A DNA stretch of 64,000 nt, taken from the NCBI GenBank assembly GCA_029204225.1, contig CM055109.1, positions 40,955,055-41,019,054 on the forward strand. The letters are read 5' to 3'. Each line of letters opens with the position of its first letter. Positions within the stretch are counted from its first letter, which is position 1. This DNA is from Diphasiastrum complanatum (lineage: Eukaryota; Streptophyta; Lycopodiopsida; Lycopodiales; Lycopodiaceae). Under the pieces are notes generated by a model. That model was not told the DNA's origin and did no database searches. It saw only the letters and a list, made by a program, of their open reading frames with translations. A program made the translations under genes and the position numbers. Of the stretch, positions 42,622 through 53,999 are shown piece by piece.

Positions 42622-43680
42622 TGCAGAAATAAAACGTTTCTATTAGCAAAGCTTTGTTAGATTTCAGCCCTCTGTTTGACGAAAAGACATGAAGCGAAAA
42701 GTTCGTGAACATCCTGAAAAGACATGAAGCGAAAATGTTCACGAACACCTTGATGAAGAGACACGAATACGAAAAGTTCGAGAAAGAAAATTATTCGTGA
42801 TACAGCAGGAGAAAGTCAGATGACGCGAAAGTCAAATGGCTCGAAGCGACACAAAAGTCTTTGCAACATTTTTTGACCTTCATATGCTCCAAAGAATCAG
42901 GAAGATCATGCAAGTACTATGAAGTACAAAACTCTGATCTGATATGATGATGTCAGTGGAAGAGCGTTAGGACGTGCCTAACCCATTTCTCTTTTAATCC
43001 ATGATTAGTTATAGATTATTTAGTCTATCTAATCTGGTATGCTACTCTGAATGTATAAGATAGATACAGTAGTAGATAGATGATATACAGAACATAGAAT
43101 AGAAGTCCGCCTACGAGCGAGACAAGTTTTGTGACCAAGATCCACAGAGATCCAAGAAGTCCACTAGTAAGCGAGACATTACTTGTGGGAGAACATCGCT
43201 TCTCTCACGCCAACGCGTTGTGTGGGTCTGTCATACAGTGCTCAAAAACCAAGAGGATCAATAGATGATACTTTAGCTATTACACACATATCACTCTTAG
43301 TTTTTGTCTGATCTTGAATGAATTATCGTTTGCTATCGCTTGTGTATCTCACTCACTTGTTTTATCTTTTTTGCACACTGGTTCAGCTTTTCGTTGAATG
43401 TTGTATTAATCTAAAACGTAGGTCAATAGTGTATGTCTACATTCTAGAGGATTGTAGGAATGATATAGCCGGCAGTGACCAGCAATCATATATGAAATCC
43501 ATCCAAATTGTTTTTCATTTGCGATTAATTTGATTTCGCTTCAGCAATGTCAATATCAAAACTCGTTCAAGTTTCGTCTCGTTTCGCTTCGTTTTGTCCA
43601 GTTTCACTTCGCTTTGTTTCATTTCATCTCAGAGTTTGATTGATATTTGCAGTTCGCGATCAGCGATTCATTTCACTTCA
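42622..43680 (+). repeat. 5' LTR of CopE
   Basis: Starts TGCAGAAATAAAACGTTTCT, ends CATTTCACTTCA. Its right half contains many TTTCGYTTC repeats (43570-43625: GTTTCGTCTCGTTTCGCTTC...). TAATCTAAAACGTAGG and other blocks are shared with the 3' copy. Divergence is clearly higher than for CopB. Confidence 0.85.
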
Positions 43681-43681
43681 G

Positions 43682-43695
43682 TGGTATCAGAGCCC
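43682..43695 (+). other. tRNA primer binding site of CopE
   Basis: TGGTATCAGAGCCC one base after the LTR. Confidence 0.8.
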
Positions 43696-43790
43696 ACCAG
43701 TCATAGTCTGACATAGCCAAAAAGCTATCAGATCCAGGAGGCTAAGCACTCAAAATGAACCATCAACAAGTGAGAGTGACAATTCACAAC

Positions 43791-44720
43791 TATGGCTTCG
43801 ATAAGCAGCATACAATCCAAGATTTGTACAATCCTCGATTCATCAGGATCTAACTTCCTAGCATAGAAGGTTAAGACCTCGCTGATACTAAAGGGAGAAA
43901 GATTATTTCTCTGGGTAGATGGCACCGAGGAAATGCCTACAACAACAGGCAAGGAGCTACTCAAATGGAGGGAGAAGAATGACAAGGCAGTAGCTGTGTT
44001 ATCTTCATCCATCGAGGATAGTCTAACTCTTGACCTAGCTACAATCTCTAAAGCAAAGGAGATGTGGGACACATTACTCACAAGATTTCAGACAAAATCA
44101 CGCAGTCAGATCATGTTGCTCGAAGATCAACTAACAAACCTACAATGGGATGGCAAAGACCTCACTTCCTTTATTAGGAAGATGAAGGATCTATTCCTTT
44201 CACTACACAATTCTGGACCAAAAAATGTAGTGTCAATAGAGAAGCAACTTACATATCTGTTGAGAGCCTTACCAAGATCCTTCCAGACAACCAGAACGTT
44301 GCTAGCAAAAGATCCTACAATGACACTCGAAAAGGCTACTATCGAGATTCGAGAAGAAGTCAAAGCTCGAGATCACCTTGATCACAAGGATGCCTCAGCA
44401 ACAAGGAAAAATCAAAGAAACAATCCAATCCTAAGAGGGAGTCAGCAAATCGAAGGCAGGATCGAGATCAGCAAGCAGAAGGAGCCAACAAAGGCAAATA
44501 CAAGAACAAAGAAATGTTGAAACAGTAGAGTGGAGACAAGAAGACATGCATGAGATGCAAACACGAAGAACATAATGTCGATTCATGTTGGCTTAATCTG
44601 AATATTGAGTGTATCCACTGTCATAAGAAGGTCATGCAGCCATGGAATACCACCAGAACCCAAGAAACAAATTAGCTCAAAGCAGATAGGAGAACAGCAA
44701 TAGTTCATCCTATGTCGAGG
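43791..44720 (+). pseudogene. CopE gag
   Basis: Starts MASISSIQSKICTILDSSG, has a TAG where copia gags have a conserved Trp (NFLA-stop-KVK, near 43862), then continues KTSLILKGERLFLWVDGTE, SKAKEMWDTLLTRFQTKSRS and KDLTSFIRKMKDLF, UBN2-type gag. Near 44420-44520 the frame shifts. The knuckle region KTCMRCKHEEHNVDSCW and IECIHCHKK follows in other frames. CopD (30320-30700) is a near relative. Confidence 0.83.
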
Positions 44721-44737
44721 AGCCAGAGAGCTCAAAA

Positions 44738-45247
44738 ATGGGCGAAAAAAGATCGAATCACAGGAATTCAATTGCCTACATCTGTGCAGACATGTGTGCA
44801 GTATCAACGCCTGACACACAGGGGGTAATTCCTGATTCAGGAGCTACCTCGTACTTCGTTACATCAAGACGGATAATGTCCGATTTCCGAAGTGTTGATC
44901 CATCAAGATTTATCGTTCTTGGAGATGGATCAAAGCATCAAGCGAATGGTATTGGTTCACTATGGCTCAACACAAACGGTAGAGACAGACAACTCAAAGA
45001 CATTCTGTTCGTGCCTACGCTGCAGCAGGATTTGTTATCGGTGGCAAGAATAGTTGATGCAAAGATGCGTGTGACATTCTCAGACGAAGCATGGAACATT
45101 GTTGATGCAAGTACCAGTGCGCTCATCACTCAAGGAAGAAGAAAAGGCAACCTGTATCACTTGAAGGTACGCCTACCTGCAGATCAAGTACATCAAACTC
45201 AGATGATTCGCCAGATATTCTATGGCACAAGAGACTATGCCATATAA
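44738..45247 (+). pseudogene. CopE protease and pre-integrase
   Basis: VIPDSGATSYFVTSRRIMSD (catalytic Asp present), FIVLGDGSKHQANGIGSLW, LKDILFVPTLQQDLLSVARI and GRRKGNLYHLKVRLPADQ, then the zinc-binding start ILWHKRLCH is damaged near 45220-45250 by a stop. Confidence 0.83.
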
Positions 45248-45252
45248 ATTCA

Positions 45253-46140
45253 ATGACACTATATCAAACAAGCCATCATGGAGCAATCACAGGGGTGAGC
45301 ATCTCGAATGCAACCAGTTCGATGACTTGTGATGCATGTCTAAAGGGTAAGATGTCACGTACTCCTTTCATCAAAGACTCCTACAAAACTACAAAGATTT
45401 TGGAGCTTGTGCATTCTGACATTTGTGGACCTTTCAACGTGATCTCGATAGGAGGCTCAAAGTATTATATAACCCTTATTGATTATTAAAGTAAGTTTGC
45501 TAGAGTCTACTTTATCCACAATAAATCAGAAGCATTTGACAAATTCACAAAGTATGTGAATCGGACAGAAAGATGCACTGGTAATAAAGTGAAACAGATT
45601 AGAACAAATTGAGGTGGAAAATACATCTTGAATTGATTCACTGACTTCTGCAATGATCATGGTATCATTCACAAAAGAACTGCATCTTACACATTGTAAC
45701 ACAACGATGTTGCAAAAAAAAAGAACGGGACTCTAATGGAAGCTGCTAGGTGCATGATGGCCTATTCAATGGCTCCGAGAGAGCTGTGGCCTGAAGCAGT
45801 AGTTACAGCTGCTTACATTCAGAACAGAACAAGAAAGTTTGGCGTTTTACTTGACACCACACGAATTATGGTGGGGTAGAAAACTCAATCTGACTCACAT
45901 TCATATCTTTGGTTGTGCAGCTTATGCACATGTTCCTGATAAGGCTTTGAAAAAAGCTTGATGAGGAAGCAGAACATGGATATCTTGTAGGATATGACAA
46001 TCATTCATCATACTATAGAGTCTATATGCCAAAGACAAACATAGTGAAAATAGTCAGAGATGTCAAATTTGATAAGAGCAGAACAATGGCCAACGACAAT
46101 CTTATCAGTTATGAATTCCTTGGAAGACAGTACTAAGATC
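45253..46140 (+). pseudogene. CopE integrase
   Basis: MTCDACLKGKMSRTPF, LELVHSDICGPFNVIS and YYITLIDY-stop, then SKFARVYFIHNKSEAFD, KQIRTN-stop-GGKYIL (second Asp changed and CGA to TGA), and an altered NDVAKKKN in place of NGVAERKN. Further stops near 45655, 45700 and 45880. The C-terminal GCAAYAHVPDKA and FVGYDNHS-like parts are in other frames. Confidence 0.8.
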
Positions 46141-46340
46141 TACCAACTATGACAGAGGGAGCAGAAGGTGAACACTCAGACGAAGATGTTCGAGTCGCGC
46201 CTCATTCGAGTGATGAATCAGACGAAGAAAGATTCTCAAGCTAGCCTACTACTACAATACCTGTAAACCGAAATGGTTCGGGACCTAGCAAAGCAGACAA
46301 AGACAAAGGCATTGCAGTTCCTGAAGGATCTCCTAGAAGA

Positions 46341-47989
46341 TTGACAAGAGAACGAAGAGCGCCAACAAGATTTGTGCCAGACAGCTCAGCTTCTACATCA
46401 GAAGAGTTTTGTGGATTCAGTGGAGAACCAAAAACATTCAAGAAAGCGATTGAATTTCCAGAGAAGGACAAATGGATCCAAGCCATGAACGAGGAGATGG
46501 AATCCATGAGGAAGAATCAGGTATGGACGTTGCAGCCATTACCAGATAAGCGAAAGATTGTAAAATGCAAGTGGGTATACAAGCTGAAGTGCGGACCGAA
46601 TGGAGATATATCTAAATATAAAGCAAGACTTGTAGCGAAGAGGTTTTCTCATAGATATGGTATTGACTATGCTGAGACCTTCTCTCCTGTCGTGAAACAT
46701 TTGTCTCTACATTTATTGTTTGCATATGCAGTTGCTTATGATCTCATGATTCACATCATGGACGAAAAGACAATGTTCTTGCATGGCGAGCTAGACGAGG
46801 AAGTCTACATGGATTAACCTCCAGGCTACGTTTCGAACTCACTTCTTGCTTATGCATGCAGAATGTATAGGAGTATCTATGGTCTGAAGTAGTTAGCGTG
46901 ACAATGGCATAAAAGAAAAGATCAAGCCCTTAAGTCTTTAGGATTCAAGCCACTAGTTGCTGATTCTAATGTTTATGTAAGAATTATAGATGGGAAGATC
47001 ATCATTGTAGCTGTGTATGCGGACGACACTCTGATACTGTGCAAGAGTGAGGAGCTTATTGCTAAGGTGAAGTATGATATCTCGAAACATTTCAAGGTTG
47101 TAGACCTGGGAGAAGCCAGATGTTATCTTGGCTTACAAATTGACAGGGACTATAAGAGAGGTAAGTTGTACCTTCACCAGTCCAGATATACCTAGAAAAT
47201 CCTAGAAGATTTTGGGATGCTGAGTTGCAAAGGAGCAAATACTCCAATGCTTGCAGGAACGGTCCTAACAAATGAAGACTATCCGAAGACTGAAGAAGAA
47301 AGAGAGTTGATGCAGCTTACACCATACAAGAAGCTGATCAGATCGCTGATGTATCTTGCAGATAACACACATCCTGACATCGCTTATGTCGTGTTCAGAA
47401 TGAGCCAATTCTGTATAAACCCAGGATCAACTCATTGGAAAATTGCGAAACGAATTTTGCAATACCTCCAATTAACAAAGGATTTTGGTTTGTGTTATTC
47501 TCGTGATGCAGGGTTCCAGATGCTTTCCTACAGTGATGCTAGCTGGGCATCTCTCAAGGACGACTGCAAAAGTGTCTCAGGAGGATGCACCATCGTGTCA
47601 GGAGCAGCAATTCTCTGGGTCAGCAAGAAGCAGACCATTGTGGCTCAGTCATCCTGCGAAGTAGAGTACATTGTAGCAGCAAAGATGGCTAATGAAATCA
47701 TTTGGCTCAAAAAGTTTCTCGACAAACTAGGCGAAACAGGAAATGAGCCTCTGATTTTGCAGATGGACAATACATCTGCAAACATCTGACTAAGGATCAT
47801 GTGTTTCACTTAAGGATGAAACACATCACAATCAAGTATCACTTGATAAGGGATCTAATCGAGAAGAAGATGCTGCAGACTACCTTCATTGGAACAAAGG
47901 AGATGGTGGCTGACATTTTCACAAAGGCCTTAGACAAAGGTTTGTTCGAGAAACAGAGGAGCAGTCTTGGAGTCATCAAGCTACTTTGA
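46341..47989 (+). pseudogene. CopE reverse transcriptase and RNase H
   Basis: RT start KDKWIQAMNEEMESMRKNQV, VKCKWVYKLKCGPNGD and IDYAETFSPVVKHLSL, stop after EEVYMD, GLK-stop region, then VYADDTLILCKS (YADD in place of YVDD), DLGEARCYLGLQI, stop, SLMYLADNTHPDIAYVV, and RNase H MLSYSDASWASLKDDCKSVS, SSCEVEYIVAAKM and ILQMDNTSANI-stop, ending FTKALDKGLFEKQRSSLGV. Five or more breaks. The catalytic Asp pair is still present. Confidence 0.87.
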
Positions 47990-47997
47990 GAGGGAGC

Positions 47998-49046
47998 TGA
48001 AGAGACAAAATGTTTCTATTACCAAAGCTTTGTTAGCTTTCAGCTCTCTGTCTGACGAAAAGACATGAAGCTTAAAGGTTCAGGAACATCACAAAAAGAC
48101 ACAAAGCGAAAATGTTCACGAACACATTGACGAAGAGACACGACCGCAAAAAGTTTGCAAAAGAAAAGAATTCGTGATACAGCAGGAGAAAGTCAAATGA
48201 CGTGAAAGTCAAACAGCTCGAAGCGACACAAAAATCTTCGTGACATTTTTTGACCTTCACGTTCCAAATAATCAGGAAGATCATACAAGTACCATGAAGT
48301 ACAAAACCCTGATCTGATATGATGACGTCAGTGGAAGAGCATTAGGATGTGCCTAATCCATTTCTCTTTTAATCCATGATTAGTTATAGATTGTTTAGTC
48401 TATCTAATCTAGTATGCTACCTTGAATGTATAAGATACATACAATAGCAAATAGACAATATATAGAACACAAAATAGAAGTTTGACAAGTTTTGTGAGCA
48501 GGATCCACAGAGATCCAAGAAGTCTGCTAGCAAGAGAGACATTACTCGTGGGAGAACATCGCTTCTCTCATGCCAACGTGTTGTGTGGGTATGTCATACA
48601 GTGCTCGAAAAGCAAGAGGATCAATAGATGATACTGTAGCTATTATGCACATATCACTCTTAGTTTTTGTCTGATCTTAAATAAATTATTGTTTGCTATC
48701 GCTTGACAGTGTATCTCACTCACTTGTTTCATCTTTTTCGCACATTGGTTTAGTTTTTTGTTAAATGTTGTATTAATCTAAAACATAGGTCAGCAGTGTC
48801 TGTCTACATTCTAGAGGATTGTAGGAATGATATAGTCGGTAGTGACCAGCAATCATATCTGCAATCCATCCGAATTGTTCTTTGTTCGCGATTAATTTGA
48901 TTTCGCTTCAACAATGTCAATATCAAAACTCATTCAAGTTTCGTCTCGTTTCACTTTGTTTTATCTAGTTTCACTTCGTTTCGTTTCGTTTTGTCTCAGA
49001 GTCTAATTGATATTTGCAGTTTGTGATCAACGATTAATTCGCATCA
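47998..49046 (+). repeat. 3' LTR of CopE
   Basis: 1049 bp, starts TGAAGAGACAAAATGTTTCT, aligned to 42622-43680 throughout, including the TTTCG repeat zone (48945-48985). Confidence 0.85.
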
Positions 49047-49051
49047 TTTTG

Positions 49052-49814
49052 CACACTAGGTGCTCCTTACCTTCAAACCTCATATCCTTTAGGTGGAGAC
49101 ATGTAGATCTCCTCTTCAATGGTGCCATTGAGGAATGCAGTTTGGACGTCCATTTGGTGAACTTCAAGGTCGGCTGCAGTTGCATAGGAAAGAAGTAAAT
49201 GAATTGAGATGGAGGCTGTATGGATTCGACTCAATCTTCTGGGTTGAAGTTCAATCCTTTGATGTTGTTCGATATGTTGAGGCTCTGACTCATTTTTTGA
49301 GTCAGTATCAATTTTTTGATTTTCGATCTCTGAGTTGTTGTCGATACTTGGATCGAAATTTGATTTTTTAATCCTAGGATCGAATTTTGATTGTTCGATC
49401 CTTGGGTCGGATTTAGATAGAGCTTTTCCCTTATGGTCAAAAAATTAGTCTTCCATGAATGTGACATCCTTGCTTGTAAAAGTCTTCTGATTTTCCAAAT
49501 TGTAGAGCCTGTATGCCTTGTGAACTGGGGAGTAGCCAACAAAATCTATTTCCTATTCTTATCATCTAGTTTCTTTTTCAAATTTTCAGGGATTTGAGCG
49601 TAGGCTATGCAACCAAAAATTCGAATATGTTTGAATGATGGTTTCGATCCAGTCCACACCTGATAAGGTTTCTTGTCATTCAGGGCCTTAGTGATGGATC
49701 AATTCTACAAATAGGCAGTCGTGGAGATAGCTTCTGTCCAAAACTTCTTTGGAAGAGAAGCATGGGCCACTATGCTTTTGGCACTTTCAGTAAGTGTTCG
49801 ATTATTCCTTTATG
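49052..49814 (-). pseudogene. CopG integrase C-terminus, linker and RT N-terminus
   Basis: From 49814 down: integrase end with AHASLPKKFWTEAI-like and AYLONR-like segments, HIRIFGCIAYAQI-like sequence near 49610, and linker LNPTQGSNNQNSILGLKN at 49542-49231. RT N-terminus HQMDVQTAFLNGTIEEEIYM lies at about 49170-49110, followed by stops just before CopE. Part of the RT start (WIFK motif) seems deleted. Confidence 0.7.
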
Positions 49815-50258
49815 TTACTCCATTGGACTGAGGGGAGTAGAGAATGGTGTATTGTTGATGTATTCCACAAGCCTTGCAAAATTTCTTGAACTCGATGGAG
49901 ATGTATTCTCCCCCTCCATCAGAACATATTGTTTTGATTGTTCTCTAGATCTGATTTCTGCAGATGCCTTGATCTGCTTGAAGAACCTGAATGTATCAGA
50001 TTTATTTTTCAAAAAATAAGTAGCAGTTTTCCTTGAAAAATCATCAATAAAAGTCAGAAAATAAAATGCTCCCCCTGTAAAAGAAGTTTGTATTGGACCA
50101 CAAAGGTCACTATGTACAAGATCTAGCAAATCTCTAGAAGTGTGAACAAAATTTGAAGTGAATGGACTTCTAGCATGCTTGCTGATGATACAACTTTCAC
50201 ATGGAGACTCAGATTTGCTAATAAAAGGAAGGTCTTGCACAATGTTGTGACTTGACAT
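49815..50258 (-). pseudogene. CopG integrase core
   Basis: CESCIISKHARSPF, LLDLVHSDLCGPIQTSF (first Asp) and LTFIDDFSRKTATYFLKNKS, then the second-Asp region is scrambled (SREQSKQYVLMEGENTSPSS, from ICSDGGGEYISIEFKKF-like in another frame). Single-base damage near 49935 breaks the frame. Confidence 0.8.
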
Positions 50259-50287
50259 TTGCTGGATATGTTTAAAGTTTAAATGGC

Positions 50288-51700
50288 CTAATCTGAAGTT
50301 GAGATAAGAACTTGACTACTAGTAGAGTAACAGTGGCTAAGCTTATAAAGATAACTACAACATCTACCAAATGCCAAAAAATTTTGAGACTTGTCAAGGA
50401 TAGTGCATCCCTTTGTATCAAATTCTACTTTATGACTAGAATAAGTGATTCTGCTTATAGAAAGCAGATTCTTTGTAAGATTCAAAATATACAGGACATT
50501 GGACAACTTAACAACACCTCTCTAAAATTTGACCATGATTGTCCCTTCACCTTCAATGGAATGTGTGGAGTTGTCTCCAAGATGCACAAATCTAGAATGA
50601 GTGAAAGGTTTGTGGTTTTGGAGCCAATATCAATGATGGGTCATGTGTTGAGTTGCTCCAAAACCCAGATACTAGGAATCGATATCCTGAAATTTTTTTA
50701 CCTTGGTCATAAATGCAACTCCATCTTCCTCTTCATGTTGGATCAAGTTACTGGTTGAGGCAGCGTTTGCTTGTTATTGGAACTACTTCTTCTTTTCATT
50801 ATTATACATGATGACCAATCCTTTGATAGTACTTGCAGAAGAGTTTCTACATTGGCTAAGATGATGAAGAAAAATTCGAGTTTGACCTTGGGCCAAAATT
50901 CGATCCTGAGTTGAAATTCAATCCAAAACCAAAATTTGATCTAGGACCAAAATTTGATACAGACTGCATATTGCTCATTTTTCCTGAATAATTAGAATTT
51001 GTGAATTTTCTTGACTTGAACTTCTGATTTCTCTTTGGGTAAAGAGCCTGAGGATCAGATCCTGAGCCTGAGGAGGATGCATTTCTTCTTATCTCCTCTT
51101 GTAGCAGTATAGAATTGACTCTTGATAGAGTGAGTTGCTATTGGGTCGAAATGGCCATGACCCAAGTTTCATAGGCATCGGGGAGACTCGATAAAAGAGT
51201 CATCACTGCATCTGAATCTTTGATATTCGATCTTGTTGCAGTCATTTGCTCCATGAGATTTTTGAAGGTATTAAGATGGCTTGAGATAATGTCTGTATCA
51301 AACATCCTCAATGTGAAGAACTTCTTCCTCAGATGAAATTTAGATGTGACATCTCTAATGTCATAAAGTGTTGCTAGGATGTCCCAGGCACCCTTGGCTG
51401 TCTGAGCAGATCGAATGTGACTGATCTGTGAGTCTTTGATATTTAGTGTGATTAAGACAAATGCCTTGTCATCTGGTTGCCTCCATCTGGTGATGCTGGC
51501 CGCATCTCGCTCTGGTTTGACTTTAGTGCCATCAACTATGTCCCATAGTTTCTTGGCTAGTAACACAACTCTTATCTTGAACTTTCAAATATGGGAGTTC
51601 TCTCCATCGATCTTGTCAATCAGAGGAGCTAGAACTCGAATCCATTCTGGTAATATTGTTTATAGAAACAACAATAGCGTGAAGATGTTGGCTGCGCACT
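50288..51700 (-). pseudogene. CopG gag and protease region
   Basis: The gag part at 51566-51138 is well kept: KLWDIVDGTKVKPERDAAS, QPDDKAFVLITLNIKDSQIS and SLPDAYETWVMAIS, UBN2-type. The middle (51130-50770) has asparagine/phenylalanine-rich repeats like FGPRSNFGFGLNF. The pre-integrase segment at 50506-50288 reads VLYILNLTKNLLSISRIT and FGRCCSYLYKLSHCY. The protease Asp motif lies in damaged sequence near 50690-50620. Confidence 0.75.
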
Positions 51701-51770
51701 TGCTGAGATGAAGTCTTGATAAAAAGAAGACTAAATCTGCACTGAAAGATGCAAATTATTGAGCCACCTG

Positions 51771-51782
51771 CTTTGATACCAT
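51771..51782 (-). other. tRNA primer binding site of CopG
   Basis: On the minus strand TGGTATCAAAGC follows the LTR end TTTCCTACA. Confidence 0.75.
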
Positions 51783-51998
51783 GTAGGAAATCATAGAAAT
51801 TTGATATTTTGCAACGGAAGTAGTGAGCCGATGGAATGTGGATCGGAAGTGCATCAGTTACCAACAAACAAATTTAGTTGCATCATCTTCGTTTCAAAGG
51901 CTCATACTGCCTCTTAGCATCTCCAGACCCCATCAGATTCTCCTCAAAATGTCTATACTAATGCATCTACTATGCATCATGATTGAAGACTTCCTTCG
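51783..51998 (-). repeat. 5' LTR of CopG, inner part
   Basis: 216 bp read as the LTR end on the minus strand (ends GATTTCCTACA). Beyond 51998 the sequence is the CopH LTR. CopH lacks a right end, so the rest of this LTR cannot be placed. Confidence 0.55.
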
Positions 51999-52284
51999 TG
52001 TTAGAAATCAATGATAAACTTCATTGTTACACTTCTTAGTTACTGTTCTCGATGTACTCTATTATTGACAACTATTACCAGTTGTAACTAGTCGTAGGCT
52101 AGTCTAGTAGTCTACTCCTAAGTTTTCTCTCTCTCTCTCTCTATCAGGGTTCAGGGTTTATATGTACATATTATATTCAGTATGGAGTTAGTGTGATTGA
52201 GTGATATTGCGTGTTTTTCTTCCGCCTCCCTACTTGGTGATTGCTTATGGTGAATGCTTGATGTTGCATATCTGATTCTTGACA
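51999..52284 (+). repeat. 5' LTR of CopH
   Basis: Starts TGTTAGAAATCAATG, ends GATTCTTGACA before the primer site. Contains a (TC)n run at 52127-52143 and TATGTACATATTATATTC near 52165. No second copy is present, so the start is set by the TG and by the usual short LTR length of this copia group. Confidence 0.7.
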
Positions 52285-52297
52285 TGGTATCAGAGCT
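52285..52297 (+). other. tRNA primer binding site of CopH
   Basis: TGGTATCAGAGCT follows the LTR. Confidence 0.78.
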
Positions 52298-53117
52298 ACG
52301 ATAGTCCTACGTGCCTGATCAGTGGATACAACTTGTCACAGGCTCCGCAACGAAGTGAGAAAGTCCTTAACAGGAGGTGAAAGCTTGGAGAGACAAAAAA
52401 AAATGGTTGGAAGAAATCTTTCTTGGTGTATTTTGCAAGTTTTCGAGCTCATAGTTATTAGTGGGGAACGAAGACACAGTCCTGGAGGCATCAGAAAGGC
52501 CAGGGCAGCATCAGATAGATTCAAATTCTGTTGAGTAGAAAAAGTTTTACAATATTTTTTTTAGTCTTTGTTTAAAGTGCCATTTGTAAGAGAGTTGTGG
52601 CAAGAAATCTCTCATTTGTTTGGTTGGTGTACTGCAAATCAGACCAGACAGTGTCTAGTACTGCCATTTAGAGCATTGAGGCTTCATATCTTTCACATTA
52701 CTGATATCTGGCTGTTTGAATGATCACTCATTTCAAAATATTTGCAAAGAGGAGGCAGCGTAGCCGCCACACCGAAGTAGGAAATCTGGAGTATTCCCTC
52801 TAAAAGTTCTTATATTCTTTCTTTTTTATATCCGTACCAATATCGGATCCAAGCGCGCTAGCTGAAAAGAAACCCGAGCAATCGCATGTCTGTACCGATA
52901 TCGGATCCAAGCGCACGATCTAAAGAGAATTCCGAGCAGTTGTACATCTGCGCTCCAGTCCGATATTAGATGCTCCAATATCGGATCCACGCGCACAAGT
53001 TAAAGAGGATCCTGAGCAGTCGTACTTTCGCACTCCATTCTGATATCAGTGTATAATAAAAAAAAAATACAGTTTTGTGGTGTGATAAATTACTTGATCT
53101 GGACTCATCTGTTTAGT
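52298..53117 (+). other. CopH leader with CCGATATCGGATCC repeats
   Basis: No gene. Three or more copies of CCGATATCGGATCC-AGCGCRC appear in 52840-53045, with GAGCAGTYGTA between them. The leader is longer than usual for this copia group. Confidence 0.55.
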
Positions 53118-53118
53118 A

Positions 53119-53842
53119 ATGGCAACTCTAAGTGAGAGTGTCCTCAATGAGTCAAGTAGATTGGAAGGAGCCAACAACTATGTAGTTTGGAAATTCAAAC
53201 TGAAGAACATTTGATGGAAAAGGAGCTATGGGAGATCGTGACAGGCGAGAGACAAGACCAATGATAGAAGAAGATCAGCAGACATTTGACAGGAGAAAAC
53301 GAAAGGCACAAAATGTCATCTACTTATCAGTTAGAGATGCAATCATTCCCTACATTTCAAATTCAGAAGGACCAAAATAAACATGGGATACGTTGAAGGC
53401 ATTGTTTGAGACCACAAACACATCTCGAGTGCTATTCCTAAAGACGAAGCTGCACACATTGCGGATGGATGATGGTGCAACTGTTGTTGATCACCTACTG
53501 AAGATCAAAGAGATTCGTGACCAATTAGCAGCAGTTGGAGAGCGAGTACAAGATCGTGAGACCGAGTAGTTGACATTGAATAGTTTGAGTGAGTCACATC
53601 AGATGTTTGTGACAAGCATAACCACACAGAAAAATCTTCCAACCTATGAAGAGTTAGGTGGATTGCTTTTGCAGGAAGAACAACGTCAAGAGAACTTGAG
53701 TCATCGCAACAAGGGATTTGATCAAGCTCTTGTAGTCAGAGGACGTGGTGATAGATTTGGTCGTGGAAGACACCAATCAAGAGGTGGAAACTCAAATCGT
53801 GGACCATTCCAACAATTCAAGAACAATCCAATGATGGCCTGA
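53119..53842 (+). pseudogene. CopH gag
   Basis: MATLSESVLNESSRLEGANNY then VVWKFKLKN, then shifts (MEKELWEIVTGER in another frame, TLKALFETTNTSRVLFLKTK, DHLLKIKEIRDQLAAVGE), and an open end from 53570 with LNSLSESHQMFVTSI, YEELGGLLLQEEQRQENLS and Arg/Gly-rich GRGDRFGRGRHQSRGG. At least three frame breaks. A standard CCHC knuckle is not visible; an RG-rich tail takes its place. Confidence 0.8.
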
Positions 53843-53999
53843 ATCGAAAAAATTGGAATCAAGGCCGAGGTCAAGGACGGGGCTAAAAAGGGCAAGCAGG
53901 AAATTATGCTGATCAACATCAATTTGATGATTATTATGAAGACAATTATATTGATCAACATCAATACAATGATGATCAATATGAAGATGATACAGGTGA

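Larger units (their letters stand above)
42622..49046 (+). mobile_element. CopE: full-length but decayed Ty1/copia element
   Basis: LTRs of 1059 bp (42622-43680) and 1049 bp (47998-49046), target duplication TTTTG, primer site after the left LTR, purine tract GAGAGGGAGC before the right LTR, and all copia domains in order. Coding is broken by many stops, several of them CGA-to-TGA or TGG-to-TAG changes typical of cytosine deamination. It inserted in the RT of CopG. Confidence 0.9.
40860..51998 (-). mobile_element. CopG: copia element split by CopE
   Basis: Minus-strand copia with gag (51.7-51.1 kb), protease region (50.8-50.3), integrase (50.3-49.6), RT start (49.5-49.05), then CopE, then RT end and RNase H (42.6-41.5) and a 3' LTR ending at 41468. 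The RT reading frame passes in sense across the CopE insertion (DVQTAFLNG at 49155 to LYVDDTLLF at 42460). The 5' LTR side is only partly present (51783-51998), cut by CopH. The outer end of the 3' LTR (near 40860) is not resolved. Confidence 0.78.

Noticed and set aside
42960-43690. Tandem tRNA or small RNA genes in the TTTCG-rich CopE LTR zone
   Set aside because: Simple repeats without cloverleaf pairing or A/B box spacing; the zone recurs in the other LTR.
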